64,000 nucleotides of DNA from Pseudomonadota bacterium (GTDB lineage Bacteria; Bdellovibrionota; Bacteriovoracia; Bacteriovoracales; Bacteriovoracaceae): NCBI GenBank assembly GCA_027487515.1, contig JAIYDL010000025.1, positions 1 through 64,000 of the forward strand. Direction: 5' to 3'. The translations under genes were made by a program, and so were the position numbers. A model generated the notes under the pieces. That model ran no database searches, was not told where the DNA came from, and saw nothing but the letters and a program-made list of their open reading frames with translations. Below, piece by piece: positions 8,108 to 16,434 of the stretch; position 1 is the first letter of the stretch; the number at the start of each line of letters is the position of its first letter.

Positions 8108-9997
8108 CTACGGGTCAGCTCCGCCGCTTAACTCCCCGTTAAGCTCAAAGGCTTCATTGTCATGGGGGATCGGTGGAGGCTGGGGGACCCCAGTCAGCTC
8201 ACCGCGCCCAAGGCCCACGCCTCGGGTGGAGCGGGCCATCGCGGCCACCGGGAACTTCGGGGTTCTGTCTGCTTTAAAGAGCCCGTTCGCTTCCTGGAAG
8301 GTATCCGTGAACTGGGTGTAGCAGAATCCTGCGAAGAGTTCGATCCGATGAATCGCGCTCATGAGTTCCTCAAACCGACGCCAGAATTCTTTGGAACTCG
8401 TCGTTGCCGAGTAGCCCCAGGTCTTGGTGATGGCATCGTTGGGGTCCACGAACGAGATCCCACCGAACTCCGTCAGCATCACCGGCTGACCATTGTGAGC
8501 GTAGCCTTCGAGCGTAATCGCCCGACCTCCAGGGCGGTAGCGATTGAGAATCTCCGTGACACTCATGTGTCCGGATGTGGCGTATTTCTTGAGAAGCCGA
8601 TCCGGCTGGTCATCGTAGTCATGGACTCCGATGATGTCCGTTGACACCGCCTCCCAGCCATCGTTTCCGATGCAGGGCCTGGTCGGATCAAGCGTCTTCG
8701 TCAAATGAAACAGGGCCTGGACACAGTGTTGATGGGGAACTTTCTCCGCCAGATCAGGGACCCCCCAGGATTCGTTGAAGGGAACCCAGACGACGATGCA
8801 GGGGTGATTGATGTCACGGTTTATGACCTCGAGCCATTCCCGAGTGATGCGCTGAACGGACTCATGGGTGAAGCGGTACGCACTCGGCATTTCCTCCCAA
8901 ACAAGAAGGCCCAGTTTATCGGCCCAGTAAAGGAACTCCGGATCCTCGATCTTCTGATGCTTCCGGACTCCGTTGAATCCTGCGGCTTTGATGAGCTCGA
9001 TGTCCTTCCGAATGGCCTCGGAACTTGGCGGGGTCATGAAAGTCTCAGGCCAGTAGCCCTGATCGAGGACTAACCGCATGTAGTAGGGGCGTCCATTCAA
9101 AAGGAACCGGTCGCGATTATAGGTGACTGAACGGAGCGCAGTGTAGGAGGTGACCTGATCAAGTTTCCGGTGCCCACACCAGAGTTCAAGGGAGAGGTCG
9201 ATGAGGGTTGGCTTCTCTGGGCTCCAGAGGAGTTCGTTCCGGAAGTCATCAATCCCAGGATCGGACATCGCGATCCGGCGGTGGACTTCATGATGAATCA
9301 CAGCGTACCGGTCCTTCGCGAGAATCTGAGTGCCAAGGGAGAGCGTGATTCTGAGTTCCATCTCGACGTCGCAGTTCCCCTGGATGAACACTTCGCAGCC
9401 GATCTCCCAGCGCTCGAGGAGCGGAGAGCAGCGGAAGCGGTCGATGAACGTCTCACCCACTTCCTCGAGCCAGACCGTCTGCCAGATTCCAGTGGTGCGC
9501 GGGTACCAGATACTGTGAGGATCCGGCTGCCAGTCCTGCTTTCCCCGAGGTTTCGTGAGGTCCATCGGATCGTCATCAGCGCAAACAGTGAGCACCTGCT
9601 CACCCTCCTGCAGGTAGGTTGTGACATCGAAGCTAAACGGCGTGTGCCCGCCCTCATGGATCCCCAGATACGCATCGTTGATCCAGACTCTGGCCTGGTA
9701 GTCCACCGCCCCGAAGTGGAGGATGAGCCGGGCCTCAGAGCGCTCGATCGAGAAGCGGCGCTGGTACCAACACCTTAAGTGGTAGCCTTGGTCGTTGATC
9801 CCACTTGCGCGAGTCTCGGGGGCGTAGGGAACGAGAATCTTCAGCGGCCAAGAGGTCACGTCCTTGGGTCGAGAGAACTTGTGCTGATCATCAAACGCGA
9901 AGAGCCACTCTCCATTCAGCGACATCCACTTCTCACGCCGGAAGATCTTCTGCGGGTGATTTGCCCCGCCTTCGTCCAATCCTGCCTCTGTCATCAT
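8108..9997 (-). CDS. Glycoside hydrolase family 2 protein
   Basis: 629 residues, with the start at the ATG at 9997 because AAGGGG lies 7 bases upstream. The longer frame back to 10252 would overlap the divergent glycosyltransferase gene. Domains in order: sugar-binding jelly-roll (WRFS-like region around residues 20-190, with YHLRCWYQRRFSI and ARVWINDAYLGIHEGGHTPF), an immunoglobulin-like sandwich, and a TIM barrel with AAGFNGVRKHQKIEDPEFLYWADKLG. The catalytic acid/base is Glu409 (FNESWGV) and the nucleophile Glu510 (LTEFGG). GH2 enzymes are beta-galactosidases, beta-glucuronidases or beta-mannosidases; the specificity is not readable. There is no signal peptide, so it is probably cytoplasmic. 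It is divergent to the Galf polysaccharide operon. Confidence 0.88.
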   Translation of the reverse strand: MMTEAGLDEGGANHPQKIFRREKWMSLNGEWLFAFDDQHKFSRPKDVTSWPLKILVPYAPETRASGINDQGYHLRCWYQRRFSIERSEARLILHFGAVDYQARVWINDAYLGIHEGGHTPFSFDVTTYLQEGEQVLTVCADDDPMDLTKPRGKQDWQPDPHSIWYPRTTGIWQTVWLEEVGETFIDRFRCSPLLERWEIGCEVFIQGNCDVEMELRITLSLGTQILAKDRYAVIHHEVHRRIAMSDPGIDDFRNELLWSPEKPTLIDLSLELWCGHRKLDQVTSYTALRSVTYNRDRFLLNGRPYYMRLVLDQGYWPETFMTPPSSEAIRKDIELIKAAGFNGVRKHQKIEDPEFLYWADKLGLLVWEEMPSAYRFTHESVQRITREWLEVINRDINHPCIVVWVPFNESWGVPDLAEKVPHQHCVQALFHLTKTLDPTRPCIGNDGWEAVSTDIIGVHDYDDQPDRLLKKYATSGHMSVTEILNRYRPGGRAITLEGYAHNGQPVMLTEFGGISFVDPNDAITKTWGYSATTSSKEFWRRFEELMSAIHRIELFAGFCYTQFTDTFQEANGLFKADRTPKFPVAAMARSTRGVGLGRGELTGVPQPPPIPHDNEAFELNGELSGGADP

Positions 9998-10083
9998 CTC
10001 GTCGCCCCTTAGTATATCAGCTCTCTTGTCATTGGTAGTCTTCCTGGGTTCAAAATCCATGCCTTCAGGCACCAAAGAAGGGT

Positions 10084-10099
10084 TGGCACCCATTTGGCA
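10084..10099 (+). promoter_or_regulatory. Candidate sigma-54 (-24/-12) promoter
   Basis: TGGCAC-CCATT-TGGCA, with the invariant GG and GC separated by exactly 10 bases, matches the RpoN consensus apart from one base in the -12 element. It lies about 75 bases upstream of the glycosyltransferase ATG in the gap facing the GH2 gene. If real, the cassette would depend on an enhancer-binding activator; none is encoded here. Confidence 0.42.
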
Positions 10100-10171
10100 T
10101 AAGCGTCGGCAGTCAGCATGACGTTCCACCTTACTTAGAGACTTAACCTTTGCCCCTCCTGGAGTTACGCG

Positions 10172-11350
10172 ATGAACACTATCTGTGAGACCACTGATCT
10201 TCTCGTCTTCTCCCACCTGCGGTGGGACTTTGTTTTTCAGCGACCACAACACTTGCTCTCACGGCACGCCAAACACCGCCGGGTCTTCTACGTGGAAGAG
10301 CCCGTCTTTGGCATGACCGAACTCCCTCGTCTCCATCTTCGAGAAACCAGTGAAAACGTCACGGTCATCGTTCCCTACCTTCCGTCTGGGATTGCGCCTG
10401 AAAACTTCGAAGTCGCGATGACGGACCTCGTGGATGAGCTCGTCTTCGAAGAGGAGATCAACGAGTATACAGCGTGGTACTACACACCGATGGCGCTCGC
10501 CTTCACCCGACACCTGAAGCCCCGGGCCACGATCTTCGATTGCATGGACGAACTCTCGCTCTTCAAGGGGGCACCTCAGACTCTGGTCGATCTTGAGCGA
10601 GAACTGCTCGCTCGAGCAGACCTCGTTACCACTGGAGGCCAATCGCTGTTCGAAGCGAAGAAGCACACTCATCACAACATTCATCCCCTCCCCAGTAGCA
10701 TCGACATTGAGCATTTCGCGCGCGCCCGCCGCCGGCTCCCAACGCCCGCTGCTCAGGGCCATATTCCTCACCCACAGATTGGCTTCTACGGGGTCATCGA
10801 CGAGCGCTTCGATCACGAACTCCTCCTCGGGATCGCTGACCTCAGGCCCGAGTATCAGTTCGTCATCATAGGCCCGGTCGTGAAGATTGATCCAGCGGGA
10901 CTGCCGACGCGCCCGAACATTCACTACCTCGGGAAAAAAGAATACCAGGAACTCCCGCTCTATGTTTCGAGCTGGGACTGCGCGATGATGCCCTTCGAAC
11001 GAAACGAAGCGACTCGGTACATCTCCCCGACCAAGACCCCAGAGTACCTCGCCGCTGGAAGGCCCGTGGTCTCGACCTCGATCCGTGACGTCGTGTACCC
11101 CTACTTAGAGAAGGGTCTCGTCCACATCGCTGACACACCCCGGGCCTTCGTCGACGCCATCGACCGGGCCATGGCCGAGCGGCATTCGCCGGATTGGATC
11201 GACCGCGTTGATCACTTCCTCCGGGATACTTCTTGGGACATGACCTTTCACAAGATGGCAACACTCGAACTCCAGGTGACGAGACCCAAGGAGCAACGGA
11301 GGGCTTCCGCCCTGGGCCCAATGACCCTCAGTGCGGGGGGGCAAATCTAG
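10172..11350 (+). CDS. GT-B glycosyltransferase of the Galf cassette
   Basis: 392 residues, resembling family-1/4 (GT-B fold) glycosyltransferases. The N-terminus LLVFSHLRWDFVFQRPQHLL is typical of a subgroup that acts in capsule or exopolysaccharide synthesis. The C-terminal half has IGFYGVIDERFDHELL, YQFVIIGPVV, IHYLGKKEYQELP and the donor-binding acidic stretch SPTKTPEYLAAGRPVVST. A GGAG site 7 bases upstream supports the ATG. The stop TAG overlaps the GTG of the next gene, so the two are coupled. The neighbours (Galf-producing mutase and epimerase) suggest UDP-Galf or UDP-Gal as donor (inference). Confidence 0.82.
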   Translation: MNTICETTDLLVFSHLRWDFVFQRPQHLLSRHAKHRRVFYVEEPVFGMTELPRLHLRETSENVTVIVPYLPSGIAPENFEVAMTDLVDELVFEEEINEYTAWYYTPMALAFTRHLKPRATIFDCMDELSLFKGAPQTLVDLERELLARADLVTTGGQSLFEAKKHTHHNIHPLPSSIDIEHFARARRRLPTPAAQGHIPHPQIGFYGVIDERFDHELLLGIADLRPEYQFVIIGPVVKIDPAGLPTRPNIHYLGKKEYQELPLYVSSWDCAMMPFERNEATRYISPTKTPEYLAAGRPVVSTSIRDVVYPYLEKGLVHIADTPRAFVDAIDRAMAERHSPDWIDRVDHFLRDTSWDMTFHKMATLELQVTRPKEQRRASALGPMTLSAGGQI

Positions 11351-13554
11351 TGAAGGCCCTCGAAATGTGGGCCGGGATTGAGTGCACACTGAATCGGGTT
11401 GAGGACCGCTACGCCAATCAGTGTGAGAAGAATGGACATACCCAGCGTCTCGGAGACCTTGCCCTTTTTCATGGCCTCGGGATCCAGAAGTTGCGCTACC
11501 CCTGCCTCTGGGAATTGGTAGCACCGCAGGACCTGGATCACTGCGACTGGGGCTTCCTCGACGAACGATTGGGCGAATTAAAAAACCTTGGCCAGAGCAT
11601 CATCGCTGGACTTCTCCATCATGGCTCGGGCCCTCGCTACACCAGTTTGATTGACCCAGACTTTCCCACCAAATTCGCAACCTACGCTCGACTTTTTGTG
11701 ACTCGGTATCCGTGGGTCACAGACTTCACTCCGATCAATGAAATCAACACGACCGCTCGCTTCAGCATGCTCTACGGTCACTGGTATCCTCACCTCAAAG
11801 ACGAGGCCCTGTACCTCCGGTCGCTTCTCCTCCAGTGCCGAGGAACGATCCTTTCGATGCGCGAGATCAGATCGGTAAACCCCGCTGCTCGGTTGATTCA
11901 AACTGATGACCTTGGGAAATGTCAAAGTACGCCGGAGCTCGTCCATCAACGAGACTTCGATAACGAGCGCCGGTGGCTCTCCTGGGACCTCCTCTGCGGC
12001 CGGGTCACACCAGCGCATGCTCTTTATGAATGGTTCCTTCAGTGTAAGATTCATCCCCGCGACCTCGCGTGGTTTGAAGAAAACGCCTGTCCCCCGGATG
12101 TCATTGGCATCAATCACTATCACCTGAGTAACCGATACCTCGATCAGCGGCTGGAGCTTTTTCCTGCTTGGTCCCATGGAGGTAATGGGAGGGACGCCTA
12201 CGCTGATGTCGGAGCCGTTGATACGGGCCTCGTGACACCCGTCGGAATCGACACTCTCCTTCGGGAGACGTGGGAGCGCTACCACATTCCGATTGCGGTT
12301 ACCGAATGCCACGCTCGGGGTCGCCGGGAGGCCCAGATGCGGTGGTTGGACGAAGTCTGGAAAACCTGCCAATCCCTCCGAGCTGAATCCATCCCCATCG
12401 AGGCCGTCACGGCCTGGAGTCTTCTGGGAACATACGACTGGCACAACCTCTGCACCAACTGCGAATTCTTCTACGAGTCCGGGGTCTTCGACCTAAGAAA
12501 CGCGGAGAGAGTTCCCCAGGAGACGGGACTTTCGAAGATGGTCCGCGCCCTCGCCAACACCGGTGACTTCCAAGCTCCCATCCTCGGCTCCCCCGGGATC
12601 TGGAAAACCGGTCGGCGCATCCTCTTCAACGCTCAGCTCGAGCAACAGAGTTCCCTCGAGCATGACCCGTCCGTGAGGCCCGTGCTTATCATCGGTGCCA
12701 GTGGCACCCTTGGCCGGGCCTTCGCTCGGACCTGTGGGGCGCGGAACATCAAATACCTTCTTCTTCCACGGAACCAACTCGAACTCACCGATCTCAACTC
12801 CATAAAGACACTCATCCAAGAGCTCAGGCCCTGGGCGATCATCAACGCCGCCGGATACGTCCGGGTCGAGGCGGCCGAAACAGACTACGAAACGTGTTAC
12901 CAGACTAACGTCGTTGGCGCGGTCAACCTCGCGTCCGTCTGCCGGGAGGAGGGAGTCTCTCTCGTTAACTTTTCTTCGGACCTTGTCTTCGATGGCACCG
13001 CTCTTTCACCCTCGGGAGAGAGCACTCCGGTGAGGCCACTGAATAACTACGGAAAGTCCAAGGCCGCCTGTGAGGAGCAAGTGCTGGAAATTGACCCGCG
13101 CTCCCTCATGATTCGAACCAGTGCCTTCTTCGGGCCCTGGGATGAGCATAACTTCGTGACCCAGACTCTGCGCACCCTCGGAGCGCAGAGCGAGGTTCAC
13201 GCAGCGAGTGATCAAATCGTCTCACCGACGTATGTTCCCGATCTCACCAACGAGACCCTTGATCTTCTGATCGACGGCGAGTGCGGCCTGATTCACCTGG
13301 CGAACGTCGGGGAAGTCTCCTGGGAAGAGTTTGCCTGGAAAGCGGTGAACTATGCTCCCGAGTCACTTCGCCTTGATCCTTCCCTCATCCGCGGAGTCAT
13401 CACAGATCGTCTGGGCCACCAAGCGCGGATGCCCCGGCGATCCTCCCTTACCTCGGAACGGCAGCAGCGCCTCCCCAGTTTGGAAGATGCACTGGCGCGC
13501 TACTTTTTAGACGTCGAAGTTTCCCTCACAAAAAAACAGGAGCACGAGTCATGA
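11350..13554 (+). CDS. GH1 glycoside hydrolase - RmlD-like reductase fusion
   Basis: 734 residues joining two enzymes. Residues 1-430 form a family 1 glycoside hydrolase-like barrel: acid/base Glu131 in PINEIN, nucleophile Glu319 in VTECHA, and the late WSLLGTYDW motif. Residues 445-725 form an extended SDR of the dTDP-4-dehydrorhamnose reductase (RmlD) type: nucleotide loop GASGTLG at 449-455, NAAGYVRVEAAE, SSDLVFDG, and YxxxK as Tyr567/Lys571. The start is the GTG at 11350, overlapping the upstream TAG; ATG 11365 is possible. It overlaps glf by 4 bases (ATGA). It probably makes or trims a deoxysugar-containing glycan in the same polysaccharide. Both sets of catalytic residues appear intact. 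Confidence 0.82.
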   Translation: MKALEMWAGIECTLNRVEDRYANQCEKNGHTQRLGDLALFHGLGIQKLRYPCLWELVAPQDLDHCDWGFLDERLGELKNLGQSIIAGLLHHGSGPRYTSLIDPDFPTKFATYARLFVTRYPWVTDFTPINEINTTARFSMLYGHWYPHLKDEALYLRSLLLQCRGTILSMREIRSVNPAARLIQTDDLGKCQSTPELVHQRDFDNERRWLSWDLLCGRVTPAHALYEWFLQCKIHPRDLAWFEENACPPDVIGINHYHLSNRYLDQRLELFPAWSHGGNGRDAYADVGAVDTGLVTPVGIDTLLRETWERYHIPIAVTECHARGRREAQMRWLDEVWKTCQSLRAESIPIEAVTAWSLLGTYDWHNLCTNCEFFYESGVFDLRNAERVPQETGLSKMVRALANTGDFQAPILGSPGIWKTGRRILFNAQLEQQSSLEHDPSVRPVLIIGASGTLGRAFARTCGARNIKYLLLPRNQLELTDLNSIKTLIQELRPWAIINAAGYVRVEAAETDYETCYQTNVVGAVNLASVCREEGVSLVNFSSDLVFDGTALSPSGESTPVRPLNNYGKSKAACEEQVLEIDPRSLMIRTSAFFGPWDEHNFVTQTLRTLGAQSEVHAASDQIVSPTYVPDLTNETLDLLIDGECGLIHLANVGEVSWEEFAWKAVNYAPESLRLDPSLIRGVITDRLGHQARMPRRSSLTSERQQRLPSLEDALARYFLDVEVSLTKKQEHES

Positions 13555-14711
13555 AACAGCACATCGGAATCGCCGGCGCGGGTTTCGCCGGAGCAGTCAT
13601 CGCTCGTGAGCTCGCAGACACTGGTCGCTTCCGGATCAGCGTCTACGACGAGCGCTCCCACGTCGCAGGGAACTGTCACACGGCCAGAGACGAAGAGACG
13701 GGAGTCATGGTTCACCAGTACGGCCCCCACATCTTTAACACCAACCGAGAAGATGTCTGGAACTACGTCGGCCAGTGGGGAAAGTTCGAACCCTTCGTGA
13801 ACCGGGTCAAGGCCCACACCAAGCGCGGAGTCTTCTCACTTCCGATCAACCTCCTCACGATCAATCAGTTCTTCGGGAAAAAACTGAGCCCCCAAGAGGC
13901 CCGGGACTTTGTGGGCGGCCTCGCTGACACAACGATCCGCGAGCCCCAGAACTTCGAAGAGCAGGCGATGAAGTTTCTAGGCCAGGACTTTTATGACAAC
14001 TTCTTCTACGGCTACACTAAAAAACAGTGGGGGGTAGAACCCTCGGAGCTCCCGGCCTCGATCCTCCGGCGGCTTCCCGTTCGGTTCAACTACGACGATA
14101 ACTACTACAGCCACAAGTACCAAGGGATCCCCGTGAGCGGATACACGGAGATCGTTAAACGGATTCTCGATCACGCTGCGATCGACGTGCGCCTCGGGCA
14201 ACGCCTTGAAGCTGAGCGGAAGCGGGACTTCGATCATGTGTTCTGGAGCGGTCCGATGGATGGGTACTTCAAGTATCGCTTCGGCCGACTCGGATACCGG
14301 ACCTTGAGCTTCGAGCGCTTCGTCGAGGCCGGAGATCACCAGGGGAACCCCGTCATCAACTACTGTGAGGAGGAGGTCCCCTTCACTCGCATCTCCGAGC
14401 ACAAGCACTTCGCCCCCTGGGAGGAGCATCAGCAAACGGTTTGCTTCAAAGAATACTCCAAGCTCTGTGGCGAATCCGATACACCGTACTATCCGCTACG
14501 GCTAACCCAGGACAAGGCGCTCCTCGAACGCTACGCAAGACTGGCGGAAAAAGAAGAGGGGGTCACCTTCGTCGGACGCCTCGGCACTTACCGGTACCTT
14601 GACATGCATGCGGTGATCGGGGAATCCCTCGACCTGGCCCAACTGTGCCTGCGCTCTGCCATCGAAGCCTGGCCACGCTTCAGTGCTCATCCCCTTGTCT
14701 CTGCGAACTAA
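13551..14711 (+). CDS. glf: UDP-galactopyranose mutase
   Basis: 386 residues, flavoenzyme that converts UDP-galactopyranose to UDP-galactofuranose. The N-terminal FAD motif is IGIAGAGFAGAVIARELA; the family stretch QYGPHIFNTNREDVWNYV, the GYTKKQWGVEPSELPASI segment, NYDDNYYSHKYQGIPVSGYT, and the C-terminal YYPLRLTQDKALLERY plus LGTYRYLDM are all present. The start ATGA overlaps the preceding fusion gene and CAGGAG lies 8 bases upstream. With galE 12 bases downstream it forms a complete route from UDP-Glc to UDP-Galf, and Galf is a sugar found in cell-surface polysaccharides. Confidence 0.93.
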   Translation: MKQHIGIAGAGFAGAVIARELADTGRFRISVYDERSHVAGNCHTARDEETGVMVHQYGPHIFNTNREDVWNYVGQWGKFEPFVNRVKAHTKRGVFSLPINLLTINQFFGKKLSPQEARDFVGGLADTTIREPQNFEEQAMKFLGQDFYDNFFYGYTKKQWGVEPSELPASILRRLPVRFNYDDNYYSHKYQGIPVSGYTEIVKRILDHAAIDVRLGQRLEAERKRDFDHVFWSGPMDGYFKYRFGRLGYRTLSFERFVEAGDHQGNPVINYCEEEVPFTRISEHKHFAPWEEHQQTVCFKEYSKLCGESDTPYYPLRLTQDKALLERYARLAEKEEGVTFVGRLGTYRYLDMHAVIGESLDLAQLCLRSAIEAWPRFSAHPLVSAN

Positions 14712-14723
14712 AAAGGATCCCCC

Positions 14724-15752
14724 ATGAAAGTCCTCGTGACGGGTGGCGCCGGGTACATCGGAAGCCATACAGTAAGAGAACTCATCAACAGCGGCCACAG
14801 AGTCACAGTCATCGACGATCTCTCGAAGGGCCATGCCCTGGCGGTAGATCCGAGAGCGACACTCTTCCGAGGGTCCACCGGAGACAGCGCCCTGTTGCGG
14901 CGCTGCCTGGATGCGGAGCAGATTGAGGCCGTCCTGCACTTCGCGGCCAACATCGAGGTGAGCGAGAGCGTCCTCGATCCCGTTCGGTACTACCGGAATA
15001 ACTTCGCAAACACCCTAAGTCTTCTCGGAGCGATGGTCAGTGCTGGGGTGAAGCGCTTCGTGTTCTCTTCCACCGCAGCGGTCTACGGCAACCCCGTTGA
15101 AACGCCCATCGATGAGCTGCACCCGTCGCAGCCCATCAGTCCTTATGGGCGGAGTAAGATGATGGCAGAGCTCGCGATCAAAGACGTCTGTCATGCCCAT
15201 GGTCTCTCGGCAACCATCCTTCGCTATTTTAACGTCGCCGGTGCAGGCCCGGACGGGAGCATCGGAGAAGACCATCACCCGGAGAGCCATCTGATCCCAA
15301 GGATCCTTCGTGCCGCAAGAGACGTCACAGACATTCAAATCTTTGGCACAGACTACGACACACCGGACGGCACGTGCATCCGAGACTACGTCCACGTCGT
15401 CGACCTCGCTCATGCCCACGTTCTGGCCCTCGAGAAGCTCAAAGAGGGATCCTGTCAGGTCCTTAACATCGGGAGCGAAACTGGCTTCTCAGTCCGCGAA
15501 GTCATCACCGCTTGTGAGCAAGTTGTAGGAACGAAACTGGGTGTGATCGAGGGCCATCGCCGGGACGGCGATCCAGCGATCCTCGTCGCCAGCTCACGCC
15601 GGATTCGAGAGGACCTCGGTTGGCGAGCTCGGTACCCGGAGATCCGGACCATCGTCCAGCACGCCTGGCACTGGCATTCGACACATCCCTTAGGCTTCCG
15701 AGGAAAAATCAATCCCAGCGTCGAGGCCCATTCCTCCACCCTTGAGATCTAA
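14724..15752 (+). CDS. galE: UDP-glucose 4-epimerase
   Basis: 342 residues, extended SDR that interconverts UDP-glucose and UDP-galactose. Visible are the NAD loop TGGAGYIGS, DDLSKGH, HFAANIEVSESV, SSTAAVYG, the catalytic Tyr141/Lys145 in SPYGRSK, RYFNVAGA, DGTCIRDYVHVVDLA and GHRRDGDPAILVAS. AAGGA precedes the ATG. As last gene of the cassette it supplies the substrate for the mutase encoded just before it. Confidence 0.93.
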   Translation: MKVLVTGGAGYIGSHTVRELINSGHRVTVIDDLSKGHALAVDPRATLFRGSTGDSALLRRCLDAEQIEAVLHFAANIEVSESVLDPVRYYRNNFANTLSLLGAMVSAGVKRFVFSSTAAVYGNPVETPIDELHPSQPISPYGRSKMMAELAIKDVCHAHGLSATILRYFNVAGAGPDGSIGEDHHPESHLIPRILRAARDVTDIQIFGTDYDTPDGTCIRDYVHVVDLAHAHVLALEKLKEGSCQVLNIGSETGFSVREVITACEQVVGTKLGVIEGHRRDGDPAILVASSRRIREDLGWRARYPEIRTIVQHAWHWHSTHPLGFRGKINPSVEAHSSTLEI

Positions 15753-15894
15753 GCGTCCGTCGGTTGACTCGTGTTCTCAATTTCACAATCCACAAAAAAC
15801 GATGCCCCTATGGGGCCACCCCTAAAGTTCATTAGCAATGACGCCACGCTCGTTCATAAACTATTTGCTATTCATGTTTTTGTAAGGAGTGGCC

Positions 15895-16422
15895 ATGGGA
15901 TTAATCCTCAAACAGCTGTTCGCGTTCATCAAGCTTCTCAATTCCGACACGGGGAATATCTCTCTCGCCGCAGGGATGACCTGTGGGTTCATTCTCGGGA
16001 TGACTCCCGTGCTCTCGCTCCATAGCCTGATTGTGTTTCTGATCCTCTTCTTTTTCAGGATTCAAATCGGTGCTGCCCTTGTCACGGCGTTCTTCTTTAA
16101 GTTCATCGCCTTCCTCTTGGATCCGGTCTTTGACGCCGTCGGATCCCGGTTCCTCGAGATCGCGTCCCTCCAGAGTGCCTTCACCACGCTCTACAACATG
16201 CCTATCATCCCGTTCACCCGGTTTAATAACTCGATTGTCATGGGCTCGGCCGTGGTGACCTTCACGCTCTCTCCGCTCGTGTTCATCGCCAGTCAGTTCT
16301 TCATTGTGAAGTACCGCGAGATCGTCGTCACGCGCTTCCGGTCCACGCGCTTCTGGAAGGCCATCGAGGCGACGAAGTTCTACCAGTGGTACTACAAGTA
16401 CGACCAATATTCTTGGAAATAA
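15895..16422 (+). CDS. TIGR03546 family membrane protein
   Basis: 175 residues from the ATG at 15895, which has AAGGAG 5 bases upstream. It has several hydrophobic helices (about 20-60, 63-85, 110-140), and reads FAFIKLLNSDTGNISLAAG and GFILGMTPVLSLHSLIVFLILFFFRI near the N-terminus, the pattern of the TIGR03546/DUF2062-like proteins. This family is known to sit directly before a TIGR03545 gene, exactly as here (12 bases apart). Function is not established. Because the partner is a large protein with an N-terminal anchor, the pair may act in envelope lipid or protein handling (inference). Confidence 0.82.
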   Translation: MGLILKQLFAFIKLLNSDTGNISLAAGMTCGFILGMTPVLSLHSLIVFLILFFFRIQIGAALVTAFFFKFIAFLLDPVFDAVGSRFLEIASLQSAFTTLYNMPIIPFTRFNNSIVMGSAVVTFTLSPLVFIASQFFIVKYREIVVTRFRSTRFWKAIEATKFYQWYYKYDQYSWK

Positions 16423-16434
16423 CCGGAGCCACCC

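Noticed and set aside
15804-15816. GCCCC-TAT-GGGGC hairpin after galE
   Set aside because: Only 5 bp and the A/T run lies on the side of a minus-strand transcript that does not exist here; too weak to call a terminator.
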